Source: Bradyrhizobium sp. in8p8
GTDB lineage: Bacteria; Pseudomonadota; Alphaproteobacteria; Rhizobiales; Xanthobacteraceae
Length of the DNA stretch: 64,000 nt
Reading direction: 5' to 3'
Assembly: GCF_000426845.1 (NCBI RefSeq)
Contig: NZ_AUGD01000007.1
Coordinates: forward strand, 186,001 to 250,000
In this document: positions 29,443-37,570 of the stretch, piece by piece
Layout: the number at the start of each line of letters is the position of its first letter
Position numbering within the stretch: the first letter of the stretch is position 1
Notes under the pieces: generated by a model
The model's input: the letters and a program-made list of their open reading frames with translations, nothing else
Told to the model about the DNA's origin: nothing
The model's database searches: none
Made by a program: the position numbers and the translations under genes

Positions 29443-30729
29443 GTGCTGTTGTTGAGGAAGCCGAACCATGCGGATCGCGACCGCGGCGTCGAACAGGATC
29501 ACGTTGCCGCGCCGCCGGCCGCAAGCCTTCCGGCGCCCTCGCGGCAGAGCCTGCGCGGGCTCGATTGGTTCATCTTCTTCCTCGCCGACGTGCAGACCGG
29601 ATTCGGCCCCTTCATCGCGGTCTATCTGACGACGCAGAAATGGACCCAGATCGAAATCGGCCTCGTGTTGTCGATCGGCGGCATCGTCGCGTTGATCGGG
29701 CAGATGCCGGGCGGCGCGATCATCGACGCCGCGAAATCGGAGCGTCTGGTCGCCGCCCTCGCGATCATGACAATCGGCGCTTGTGCGCTGGCCTATGCCG
29801 CGATGCCGATCTTCCCCGTCGTGGTGGCCGCGGCTACCTTGCACGCGGCGGCCAGCTGCGTGCTCGGACCGGCGATCGCGGCGATCAGCCTCGGCCTCGT
29901 CGGCCCTTTTGCGATCGGCGAGCGGCTCGGCCGCAACGCGCGCTTCGCCTCGCTGGGCAGCGGCATCGCGGCGGCCGTGATGGGCACGGTCGGCTATCTG
30001 CTGTCGAGCCGGGCGGTCTTCCTCGTGACCTTCCTGCTCGTGATCCCGACCCTCATCGCGTTGTCGCGCATCCGCGAGAACGAGGTCGATATCAGGCGCT
30101 GTCACGGCGAGATGCCGCCGGAGGCCGCCGACCGCGCCGATACCAATATCTGGCACCTGATCCGGCAGCGCCCGCTCATCGTCTTTGCGGTCAGCGTAAT
30201 GTTGCTGCAGCTCGCGAACGCCGCGATGATGCCCCTGATGGCGAGCGCGCTGACGGCGCGGTCGAGCCAATGGGCCACCGTGCTCGTCGCCGCCTGCATC
30301 ATCGTGCCGCAGGCCATCGTGGCGCTGCTCTCACCGACGGTCGGGCGCCAGGCGCAGGTGTGGGGCCGGCGGCCCTTGCTCTTGATCGGATTCGGCGCGC
30401 TGGTGATCCGTGGCCTGCTGTTCGCGACGGTGCGCGATCCCTATCTCCTGGTGCTGGTGCAGGTGTTCGACGGCCTCACCGCGGCGGTATTCGCGGTGAT
30501 GATTCCGCTGATCGTCGCCGACGTCGCTTTTGGCAGCGGTCACTTCAACCTGGCGCAGGGCATCGTCGGCACCGCAACGGGCATCGGCGCATCGCTGAGC
30601 ACCGTGCTTGGCGGTTATGTCAGCGACAAGTTCGGCAACGCCACCGCGTTCATCGGGCTGTCCGGCGTCGCAGCGACGGGGCTCCTTCTCATCCTGCTGG
30701 TGATGCCGGAAACCCGGCGCACGGCATGA
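29443..30729 (+). CDS. MFS transporter
   Basis: 428 residues with about 12 membrane helices. It begins at a GTG (29443) after CGGAGGG, with a 40-residue polar N-terminus, and the first helix contains GLDWFIFFLADVQTGFGPFIAVYLTTQKWTQ. The A-type loop IGQMPGGAIIDAAKSERLVAAL lies between helices 2 and 3. It is a proton-coupled carrier of unknown substrate. It lies 22 bp after the PRC-barrel gene and ends before the FixK terminator hairpin, convergent with fixK2. Confidence 0.87.
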   Translation: MLLLRKPNHADRDRGVEQDHVAAPPAASLPAPSRQSLRGLDWFIFFLADVQTGFGPFIAVYLTTQKWTQIEIGLVLSIGGIVALIGQMPGGAIIDAAKSERLVAALAIMTIGACALAYAAMPIFPVVVAAATLHAAASCVLGPAIAAISLGLVGPFAIGERLGRNARFASLGSGIAAAVMGTVGYLLSSRAVFLVTFLLVIPTLIALSRIRENEVDIRRCHGEMPPEAADRADTNIWHLIRQRPLIVFAVSVMLLQLANAAMMPLMASALTARSSQWATVLVAACIIVPQAIVALLSPTVGRQAQVWGRRPLLLIGFGALVIRGLLFATVRDPYLLVLVQVFDGLTAAVFAVMIPLIVADVAFGSGHFNLAQGIVGTATGIGASLSTVLGGYVSDKFGNATAFIGLSGVAATGLLLILLVMPETRRTA

Positions 30730-30745
30730 TCGCGGCAAGAGAAAA

Positions 30746-30770
30746 GCCGGCCGAAACGAATTCGGCCGGC
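30746..30770 (-). terminator. Bidirectional hairpin between MFS gene and fixK2
   Basis: Ten-base perfect arms GCCGGCCGAA (30746-30755) and TTCGGCCGGC (30761-30770) with a 5-base loop. Read on the minus strand the arm is followed by TTTTC, so it is a good intrinsic terminator for fixK2. It may also help end the convergent MFS transcript. Confidence 0.75.
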
Positions 30771-30792
30771 CAAGTCACGGGGGAGAAACCGA

Positions 30793-31491
30793 TCAGGCGT
30801 CGAGATTGTGCAGGCGCTGGCGGTTGCGCAGCACGATCTGGCGAGCGCCGGAGAAACCGAGAATGCCCTGGGCGTGAAGCTGCGACAGCGCGCGCGACAC
30901 GGTTTCGAGCGTGAGGCCGAGATAGTCGCCGATGTCGCGACGGCACATCGGCAGCGCCATCATGCCGGCGACGGCGAGGCGGCGGTCCATTTCGAGCAGG
31001 AAGGTCGCAACGCGCTCCATCGCGGTCTTGCGGCCCAGCAGCAGCATGTGGTCCTCGGCATGGCGAAGCTCGGAGGCGGTCATCGCCCAGAGCTTGCGGG
31101 CGACCTGCACGTCGGTGCCGGCGGCCTTTTCGAGGCTCGCACGCTTCACCAGACGCACGGTGGTGTCGATGATGGCTTCGGCGGCCAGGCGATGCGTGGC
31201 GCCGGATTCGAGGCCGAACACGTCGCCGGGGAGGTGGAAGGCTCCGATCTGACGGCGACCGTCGGAAAGAAGCTTGTAGCTGCGCACCGCGCCGGTGACG
31301 ACCTGGTAGACATACTCGGCCGCTTCGTCCTCGCCATAGATCTCCTCGTCCTTGCCGTAGGAGAACTCGGTGGCGACCAGGCCGACATGGCCCGTGATCG
31401 CGCCGAACTGGTCGGTAACGGGATTGGCAGGAGCAATCTTGCCACCGATTTGGGTGTTGCTTGCCTGGGTCTTGATTGTCTGGGTCAGCAT
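30793..31491 (-). CDS. fixK2: FixK2, Crp/Fnr family microaerobic regulator
   Basis: 232 residues. A cyclic-nucleotide-fold domain (about 40-140, with GAVRSYKLLSDGRRQIGAFHLPGDVFGLES) is followed by a C-terminal HTH (CRRDIGDYLGLTLETVSRALSQLHAQGILGF). Unlike FNR it lacks an N-terminal iron-sulfur cysteine cluster; Cys183 just before the recognition helix matches the redox-sensitive Cys of B. diazoefficiens FixK2. The ATG at 31491 gives that numbering and has GGAG about 9 bases upstream. The ATG three codons earlier sits directly on the GGAG. It activates fixNOQP, fixGHIS and other microaerobic genes at TTG-N8-CAA boxes. FixJ is expected to switch it on. Confidence 0.95.
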   Translation of the reverse strand: MLTQTIKTQASNTQIGGKIAPANPVTDQFGAITGHVGLVATEFSYGKDEEIYGEDEAAEYVYQVVTGAVRSYKLLSDGRRQIGAFHLPGDVFGLESGATHRLAAEAIIDTTVRLVKRASLEKAAGTDVQVARKLWAMTASELRHAEDHMLLLGRKTAMERVATFLLEMDRRLAVAGMMALPMCRRDIGDYLGLTLETVSRALSQLHAQGILGFSGARQIVLRNRQRLHNLDA

Positions 31492-31594
31492 CTGCGCCAT
31501 CTCCGGTGTGATGGCGCTTTCCTACGTGGTATCGGGTGCTTCGAAAATTTCGCGAGATATCTTAAGGGGGTTGCCTTACGTAGAACCCCGTAGG
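31492..31594 (-). promoter_or_regulatory. Upstream region of fixK2 with FixJ-like motifs
   Basis: The short gap holds TTACGTAG at 31576-31583, close to the GTAMGTAG-type FixJ recognition core, and a weaker CTACGTGG at 31522-31529. A GGGGTT...AACCCC pair spans the first. These are plausible activator sites for fixK2, but the match is by eye and the spacing to the start is not established. Confidence 0.45.
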
Positions 31595-32011
31595 TCAGGC
31601 GCTGGGGCGATCCTTGATGGCGTGGCGGATGCATTTGACCAGGTTTTCGTCGAGAAGCGGCTTCAAGACCACGTCTTTGATTCCCGCCGTGGCGGCCCGG
31701 GCCGAGATGTTCTCGTCGGGATAGCCCGTGATCAGGATTACAGGGGCGTCCCGGTCGGACTTGCGCAAGCGGCCGGTCAGCTCGATGCCATTGATATCGG
31801 GCATCTTGTAGTCGATGACATAGCAGTCCGGCCCGGGAGCACCGCTGACATTGAGCAGGGCCGTGCCGCTCCTGAAGGTCCGCACGGCAAAGCCGTCGGT
31901 CTCCAGCAGAAACCGCAGGGATCCCAGGACGGCGGCATCATCGTCGACCACAAAGACAGTGGGTTGTGGGGAGGACGACGGCCGCGCACAAAGCGAGCTG
32001 ACCTCAATCAT
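31595..32011 (-). CDS. Single-domain response regulator (receiver only)
   Basis: 138 residues, almost all one receiver domain: acidic pair in VVDDDAAVLGSL, phospho-acceptor Asp67 in VIDYKMPDINGIE, conserved Thr in ILITG and Lys in VLKPLLDE. No DNA-binding or enzymatic output follows. It sits between fixJ and fixK2 on the same strand, as in B. diazoefficiens (bll2758 by recollection). It may compete with FixJ for FixL phosphate or act as a phosphate sink, but no function is shown. The 20-residue N-terminal leader is variable. Confidence 0.88.
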   Translation of the reverse strand: MIEVSSLCARPSSSPQPTVFVVDDDAAVLGSLRFLLETDGFAVRTFRSGTALLNVSGAPGPDCYVIDYKMPDINGIELTGRLRKSDRDAPVILITGYPDENISARAATAGIKDVVLKPLLDENLVKCIRHAIKDRPSA

Positions 32012-32054
32012 GCTGACTGGTTAGCACGCCGCCGGCAAGGCACCTTGACTTGCC

Positions 32055-32672
32055 TCAATCCTTGAGCATGCCGGCGCGCATCGCCAGCCGAACCAGCTCG
32101 GAGAGGCTGTTGGCCTGCATCTTGGTCATGACGTTGGCCCGGTAGACCTCGATGGTGCGCGGGCTGATGTCGTATTCGCGGGCGATCAGCTTGTTGGAGA
32201 GGCCCGCGATCAGACCTTCCATGACCTGGCGCTCCCTGGGGCTCAGGGACGCGACGCGGGCGGCGATGTCCTGCGCGACGGCCTCGTTCTTGGCGGCGGG
32301 CTCGGCCTGGCGGATAGCCGAATCGATCATGGCGGTGAGCCGGTCGTCATCGAACGGTTTCTCCAGGAAATCGACCGCGCCGAGCTTCATCGCCTCGACC
32401 GCGAGCGGCACGTCGCCATGACCGGTCATGATCACGATCGGGAACGGGCTTTGCTGCGCCTTCATCCGCTTCAGCAGCTCGATCCCGTCGAGACCGGGCA
32501 TGCGCACGTCGGAGACGACGCAGCCGAAATCGAGGCCGGGCAGGGCTTCGAGAAAGGCGAGCGCATCATCGAACAGGGTGACGGCGAAGCCGGCGGAGTC
32601 CAGCAGGAAGTTCAGCGAATCCCGCATCGCTGCGTCGTCGTCGATGACGTAGACATTTCCCTTGGTTGTCAT
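32055..32672 (-). CDS. fixJ: FixJ, response regulator
   Basis: 205 residues, the normal FixJ length. The N-terminal receiver has phospho-acceptor Asp55 in CVVSDVRMPGLDGIELL. A C-terminal LuxR-type HTH carries LSPRERQVMEGLIAGLSNKLIAREYDISPRTIEVYRANVMTKM. FixL phosphorylates it at low oxygen, and FixJ-P activates fixK2. It lies 3 bp after fixL and 43 bp before the receiver-only gene, so fixL, fixJ and that gene are one unit. Confidence 0.96.
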   Translation of the reverse strand: MTTKGNVYVIDDDAAMRDSLNFLLDSAGFAVTLFDDALAFLEALPGLDFGCVVSDVRMPGLDGIELLKRMKAQQSPFPIVIMTGHGDVPLAVEAMKLGAVDFLEKPFDDDRLTAMIDSAIRQAEPAAKNEAVAQDIAARVASLSPRERQVMEGLIAGLSNKLIAREYDISPRTIEVYRANVMTKMQANSLSELVRLAMRAGMLKD

Positions 32673-32675
32673 GAA

Positions 32676-34193
32676 TCAGCTCTCGTCGGTTGCCGGCAAG
32701 GTGAAGCGGAATGTCGCTCCGCCAGCCGCATTGCTCTCGGCCCACATGCGACCGCCGTGAGCCTCGATGATCGAGCGGCTGATGGACAGCCCCACGCCCA
32801 TGCCGGTGTCTTTGGTGGTGAAGAAGGTCTGGAACAGGTTTGGAATGACGTCTTCCCGGAAGCCGATGCCGGTGTCGGAGACCTCCACCTCGATCATGCC
32901 GTCGCCGACCCGGGTGTTGGCGACGATGAGCTCGCGCCGCGGAGACTGCGCCATTGCCTCGAGCGCGTTGCGGAACAGATTGACGAGCACCTGCTGAATC
33001 TGCACCCGGTCGGCAAGCACGAGATCGGCGTCGGGATCGAGGCTGAAGCGGAGCTGCACGTTCTGCTCGCGAGCGCCGGCGAGCCCGAGCGCGCCAGCTT
33101 CCTCGATCAGCTTGGACAGGCTCTCGACCCGCTTCTCCGATTCGCCGCGGGAGACAAAGTCGCGCAGGCGGCGGATGATCTGACCGGCGCGCTGTGCCTG
33201 CTCCGCCGCTCGGTCCAGCGCGCTTTCGATCTTCGGCGTGTTGGGATCGCTGCTGCCGGCGAGGAGGCGCCGCGATCCCTTCATGTAGTTGCTGATCGCA
33301 GCCAGCGGCTGGTTGAGCTCGTGGGCGAGCGCGGAGGCCATTTCGCCCATTGCGGTCAACCGCGACACGTGCACGAGCTCGGATTGCAGTTCCTGGAGCC
33401 GCGCCTGCGTCTGCTGGTGCTCGGTGAGGTCGCGCACGAAGCCGGTGAAATAGGGCTCGCCGGCGCGCTGCGTCTGCCCCACCGACAGGTGCATCGGGAA
33501 AGTCGTGCCGTCGCGGCGTTTGCCCGTGACAATCCGGCCGATGCCGATGATGTGCGGATCATTCGTCCTGAGATATCGGTCGAGATAGCTGTCATGACGC
33601 GACTGATCGGGCTCCGGCATCAGAATGCTCACGTTCCGACCAATGGCTTCCTGCCTGCTGTAGCCGAACAGCCGCTCCGCGGCGCTGCTGAAGAGCTGCA
33701 TGATGCCGCGTGAATCGATGACGATCATGGCATCGGGCACCGTCTCGAGAATCGAGCGGAGATGGTTCTCCTGGGAGCGCAGGGCCTCCTCGAGCTCCTT
33801 TTCCTCGTTGATGTCGAGGAAGATTCCGGTGAGATGACGTGGCGTGCCCGAACTGTCCCGGATCACTCCGGCCCTGGCCCGAATCCATTGGCCGTTCCCG
33901 GATCCGCCGGCGACCTTGAAGGAGAGGTCAAGCTCACCGCCGCCTTCCGAGGTGCGCCCGATCGCCTTCAGGAGATGGTCCCGATCGCCCGGCTCCAGCA
34001 ACGACAGGAAGAGATCATAGTTGACGGCCTGATCCCGCCCGAGGCCAAACAGCCGCTTGGCGACTTCCGACCATTCAAGTTCGCGCGTCTGGAGATTGAG
34101 ATCCCAGGTGCCCACCCCGAATCCCTCGATGCGGCCCCGGAAATGCTCGCCCCGACCATCCTCTGCCGTATCGGTTAAGCGGGTCGGCGCCAA
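32676..34193 (-). CDS. fixL: FixL, heme PAS oxygen-sensing histidine kinase
   Basis: 505 residues, the B. diazoefficiens length. There are two PAS domains (about 25-130 and 140-255), no membrane helix, and a heme pocket in the second with His200 (QSRHDSYL) and Arg220 (IIGIGR). The kinase follows: phospho-acceptor His291 in ALAHELNQPLAAISNY and an N/G1/F/G2 ATP lid. Oxygen bound to the heme inhibits autophosphorylation; at low oxygen FixL phosphorylates FixJ. The start at 34193 places all three residues at the published numbers. It begins a minus-strand unit with fixJ, divergent from the usp gene. Confidence 0.96.
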   Translation of the reverse strand: MAPTRLTDTAEDGRGEHFRGRIEGFGVGTWDLNLQTRELEWSEVAKRLFGLGRDQAVNYDLFLSLLEPGDRDHLLKAIGRTSEGGGELDLSFKVAGGSGNGQWIRARAGVIRDSSGTPRHLTGIFLDINEEKELEEALRSQENHLRSILETVPDAMIVIDSRGIMQLFSSAAERLFGYSRQEAIGRNVSILMPEPDQSRHDSYLDRYLRTNDPHIIGIGRIVTGKRRDGTTFPMHLSVGQTQRAGEPYFTGFVRDLTEHQQTQARLQELQSELVHVSRLTAMGEMASALAHELNQPLAAISNYMKGSRRLLAGSSDPNTPKIESALDRAAEQAQRAGQIIRRLRDFVSRGESEKRVESLSKLIEEAGALGLAGAREQNVQLRFSLDPDADLVLADRVQIQQVLVNLFRNALEAMAQSPRRELIVANTRVGDGMIEVEVSDTGIGFREDVIPNLFQTFFTTKDTGMGVGLSISRSIIEAHGGRMWAESNAAGGATFRFTLPATDES

Positions 34194-34334
34194 GTCATGC
34201 TCCTATCCTGGGCGGGCAGGCAGGATGCCTTTACCACTACCGCAATTTCGCGCAAGGCTCGCTCGGAGGCAAGCGGACGTTGAATTCACTGGCGGATTTC
34301 CCACTGGACGGCGTTTGACCTAGATGCGCGTGTT

Positions 34335-34348
34335 TTGATCTATCTCAG
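34335..34348 (+). promoter_or_regulatory. Weak FixK-like box before usp
   Basis: TTGATCTATCTCAG matches TTG-N8-CAA except for the final base. Its centre is about 67 bases before the usp start, a workable distance for a class-II site with a short leader. The right half-site is poor, so it is only a candidate. Confidence 0.3.
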
Positions 34349-34408
34349 CCTGCTGCGCAGCAGCAGGTTTAGGATTAAAGAAAATTTGGTGATGCTGGAG
34401 ATTCTCCG

Positions 34409-35242
34409 ATGACATACGCGACCGTCATGGTCAGCTTGGCGCTGGATCAGTCCAACGAGGCGCGTCTTCAGGTCGCGGGGGAACTCGCCGAACGATTCGA
34501 GGCCGCCATTATCGGCGTCGCCGCGGCGCAGTTCGCGCCGCCGCTCTATTTCGCCGATGGCGCCGAGGCACAAGGGCTGATCGACGAAGGCGAGGCTTCG
34601 GTCAAGCGGCGGCTGGCCAGCCTGGAAGCACAGTTCCGTGCGGCCGTGAAGAACCGGGGAGGGCATGTGGAGTGGCGCAGCGCCCTGGATTTTCCGGCGC
34701 GATTCGTCCTGGCCCAGGCGCGTTGCGCCGACATCATCGTCAGCGGGGGGCAGAGCCCCGCCTTTTCCGATGCTTTCTCGCTCGTGAGCCCCAAGGATCT
34801 GGTGATGCAGGCCGGCCGCCCGCTTCTCGTCGTTCCCGACCGGACCAATTGGCTCGACCTCCGCAACGTGCTGGTGGCGTGGAAGGACACGCCGGAGGCG
34901 CGGCGGGCGGTGACCAGCGCGCTGCCGATGCTGCGCAAAGCGAGGGACGTCACCATCCTTGAGATTCCAGAGCAGGGCGACGACCGCTCGGCCGTGATGG
35001 CCGGCGTCACCGACGTTGCCGCCTGGCTCGGCCGTCACGGCGTTACCGCGACCGCGCGCGTCTCGGAGGCCGCAGGACGCGAAGCGCCCGCGGCGCAGCT
35101 GGAGAGAGTCGCCGGCGACGTCGGCGCCGGCCTGATCGTCGCGGGCGCGTATGGTCATTCGAGATTCCGTGAGCTGATCCTGGGAGGCGTCACCCAGCAT
35201 CTGGTCACGCAAACCGCCCGCAACGTGCTGTTGTCGCACTGA
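34409..35242 (+). CDS. Universal stress protein
   Basis: 277 residues with two Usp-like repeats, the second stronger. The ATP-binding signature G-x2-G-x9-G occurs in GAYGHSRFRELILGGVTQHL near the C-terminus. UspA proteins bind ATP and help cells survive starvation and low oxygen. It lies between fixL and the CBS gene. Placement inside the fix locus suggests microaerobic induction, possibly by the weak FixK-like box at 34335, but that is inference. Confidence 0.88.
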   Translation: MTYATVMVSLALDQSNEARLQVAGELAERFEAAIIGVAAAQFAPPLYFADGAEAQGLIDEGEASVKRRLASLEAQFRAAVKNRGGHVEWRSALDFPARFVLAQARCADIIVSGGQSPAFSDAFSLVSPKDLVMQAGRPLLVVPDRTNWLDLRNVLVAWKDTPEARRAVTSALPMLRKARDVTILEIPEQGDDRSAVMAGVTDVAAWLGRHGVTATARVSEAAGREAPAAQLERVAGDVGAGLIVAGAYGHSRFRELILGGVTQHLVTQTARNVLLSH

Positions 35243-35280
35243 GCACCGGCCGGTCAGTATCGAATCGAGGAGGACGCGCC

Positions 35281-35706
35281 GTGTATAAATTTCTTGAACA
35301 GACCGTCGACGGCTTCATGACGCGCAACGTCAAGACGGTGCAGCGCAGCCTCGACTTATTCCATCTCAGCGAGATGTTCGAGACCGACGATTTCAACTCC
35401 TATCCGGTCGAAGACGACGGGCAAGTGGTTGGCATCGTCACCAAATTCGACATCCTGAAATGCTTCGCCTTCACGCCGAGCCAGATGTTGCCGCGCTACG
35501 ATGACCTGATGAGCCGCAAGATCGGTGACGTCATGACGCCCGAGTTCATCTATGTCAGCCCCGATACGCGGCTGACGCGTGTGCTCCAGATCATGGTCGA
35601 GCACCGTATCCGGAGCATCATCGTGCTCGACAGTGCACAGAAGCTGGTCGGCATCATTGCCCGCGAGGATGTCATCGCGGCGCTGAAGGCGAGCGCCGGC
35701 GACTGA
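35281..35706 (+). CDS. CBS domain-pair protein
   Basis: 141 residues comprising two CBS motifs: MTRNVKTVQRSLDLFHLSEMF then DVMTPEFIYVSPDTRLTRVLQIMVEHRIRSIIVLDSAQKLVGIIAREDV. CBS pairs bind AMP, ATP or SAM and control partner proteins. The start is GTG at 35281, with GAGGAGG about 6 bases upstream. It lies 38 bp after usp, probably cotranscribed, and before fixN. It could sense adenylate charge for this respiratory locus, but no partner is named by sequence. Confidence 0.87.
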   Translation: MYKFLEQTVDGFMTRNVKTVQRSLDLFHLSEMFETDDFNSYPVEDDGQVVGIVTKFDILKCFAFTPSQMLPRYDDLMSRKIGDVMTPEFIYVSPDTRLTRVLQIMVEHRIRSIIVLDSAQKLVGIIAREDVIAALKASAGD

Positions 35707-35840
35707 CAGCGCTCGACCCGGCAATTCGGGCTCCGTGATATTACGGAAGCGGCCGGTGTTGCGGCGTCCGATGCCGGCCGCAAGCGATTGATCTCGCGTC
35801 CAATCCGCGGCTGCTCCACACGAACAGAAATCCATCCATC

Positions 35841-35854
35841 TTGATTTCAATCAA
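35841..35854 (+). promoter_or_regulatory. FixK box upstream of fixNOQP
   Basis: TTGATTTCAATCAA is a perfect palindromic match to the FixK/FNR consensus TTGAT-N4-ATCAA. Its centre is about 63 bases before the fixN ATG, which would place a class-II transcription start about 22 bases upstream of fixN. Binding by FixK2 is expected from known biology, not shown. Confidence 0.85.
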
Positions 35855-35910
35855 TTCCCCGCGAGGGTGAATGTGGTTTCTGGCCCTGTGTTCTTTCAGA
35901 GAGAATCCGC

Positions 35911-37560
35911 ATGAGCCAGCCCTCCATTTCAAAATCAATGACCATCGGTGAAAGCGGCTTGGCTGTCGTATTCGCAGTCACCGCTTTCTTTTGCGTCATC
36001 GCCTCGGCCAAGGCGCTCGATGCGCCCTTCGCCTTCCACGCCGCGCTCAGCGCGGCGGCGAGCGTGGCTGCGGTGTTCGTCATCGTCAACCGCTACTTCG
36101 AGCGGCCGGCGGCGTTGCCGCCCCAGGAAATCAACGGCCGCCCGAACTACAACATGGGGCCGATCAAGTTCTCCGCCTTCATGGCCGTGTTCTGGGGCAT
36201 TGCCGGCTTCCTCGTCGGCCTCATCATTGCTTCGCAGCTGGCTTGGCCCGCGTTGAACTTCGACCTGCCCTGGACCAGCTTCGGCCGCCTGCGGCCGCTG
36301 CACACCTCCGCCGTGATCTTCGCTTTCGGCGGCAACGTGCTGATCGCGACGTCCTTCTACGTGGTGCAGAAGTCCTGCCGCGCACGCTTGGCCGGCGACC
36401 TCGCGCCGTGGTTCGTGGTGGTGGGCTACAATTTCTTCATTCTGATCGCCGGCACGGGCTATCTGCTCGGCGTCACCCAGTCGAAGGAATATGCCGAGCC
36501 GGAATGGTACGCCGACCTGTGGCTCACCATCGTCTGGGTCGTCTATCTGCTCGTCTTCCTTGCCACCATCTTCAAGCGCAAGGAGCCGCACATCTTCGTC
36601 GCGAACTGGTTCTATCTCGCCTTCATCGTGACGATCGCGGTCCTGCATCTCGGCAACAATCCGGCGCTCCCCGTCTCGGTGTTCGGCTCGAAGTCCTACG
36701 TCGCCTGGGGCGGCATCCAGGACGCCATGTTCCAGTGGTGGTACGGCCATAACGCGGTCGGCTTCTTCCTGACAGCGGGCTTCCTCGCCATCATGTATTA
36801 CTTCGTGCCGAAGCGCGCAGAGCGGCCGATCTATTCCTATCGGCTCTCGATCGTGCACTTCTGGGCGCTGATCTTCCTCTACATCTGGGCCGGCCCGCAC
36901 CATCTGCACTACACGGCGCTGCCGGACTGGACGCAGACGCTGGGGATGACCTTCTCCATCATGCTGTGGATGCCCTCATGGGGCGGCATGATCAACGGCC
37001 TGATGACCCTGTCGGGTGCCTGGGACAAGCTGCGCACCGATCCCGTGCTGCGGATGCTCGTGGTCTCCGTCGCCTTCTACGGCATGTCGACCTTCGAAGG
37101 CCCGATGATGTCGATCAAGGTGGTCAACTCGCTCAGTCACTACACCGACTGGACCATCGGCCACGTGCATTCCGGCGCGCTCGGCTGGGTCGGCTTCGTC
37201 TCCTTCGGCGCGCTCTACTGCCTGGTGCCGTGGGCCTGGAACCGCAAGGGACTCTACAGCCTCAAGCTCGTCAACTGGCACTTCTGGGTCGCCACGCTCG
37301 GCATCGTCCTCTACATCTCGGCGATGTGGGTGTCCGGCATCCTGCAGGGCCTGATGTGGCGCGCCTACACCTCGCTCGGCTTCCTCGAATATTCCTTCAT
37401 CGAAACCGTCGAGGCGATGCATCCCTTCTACATCATCCGCGCCGCCGGCGGCGGCCTGTTCCTGATCGGCTCGCTGATCATGGCCTATAATCTCTGGATG
37501 ACCGTTCGCGTCGGCGAGGCGGAAGTCCAGATGCCCGTCGCTCTTCAGCCGGCGGAGTGA
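35911..37560 (+). CDS. fixN: FixN, cbb3 cytochrome oxidase subunit I
   Basis: 549 residues, about 12 membrane helices plus a short N-terminal pair. It has cbb3 features NYNMGPIKFSAFMAVFWGIAGF, VIFAFGGNVLIATSFYVVQKSC, MYYFVPKRAERPIYSYRLSIVHFW, the His-rich AGPHHLHYTALPDW, and DWTIGHVHSGALGWVGF. It binds a low-spin and a high-spin heme b and CuB, and reduces oxygen with very high affinity. It heads fixNOQP, downstream of a perfect FixK box. FixI and FixG in the next operon supply copper and assembly. Confidence 0.97.
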   Translation: MSQPSISKSMTIGESGLAVVFAVTAFFCVIASAKALDAPFAFHAALSAAASVAAVFVIVNRYFERPAALPPQEINGRPNYNMGPIKFSAFMAVFWGIAGFLVGLIIASQLAWPALNFDLPWTSFGRLRPLHTSAVIFAFGGNVLIATSFYVVQKSCRARLAGDLAPWFVVVGYNFFILIAGTGYLLGVTQSKEYAEPEWYADLWLTIVWVVYLLVFLATIFKRKEPHIFVANWFYLAFIVTIAVLHLGNNPALPVSVFGSKSYVAWGGIQDAMFQWWYGHNAVGFFLTAGFLAIMYYFVPKRAERPIYSYRLSIVHFWALIFLYIWAGPHHLHYTALPDWTQTLGMTFSIMLWMPSWGGMINGLMTLSGAWDKLRTDPVLRMLVVSVAFYGMSTFEGPMMSIKVVNSLSHYTDWTIGHVHSGALGWVGFVSFGALYCLVPWAWNRKGLYSLKLVNWHFWVATLGIVLYISAMWVSGILQGLMWRAYTSLGFLEYSFIETVEAMHPFYIIRAAGGGLFLIGSLIMAYNLWMTVRVGEAEVQMPVALQPAE

Positions 37561-37570
37561 GGAGCAAACA

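Noticed and set aside
35911..37560. Whether the FixN, FixP or FixO genes could be nitric oxide reductase or aa3 subunits
   Set aside because: The CcoO/CcoP heme arrangement, FixQ and the downstream FixGHIS fit cbb3 oxidase.
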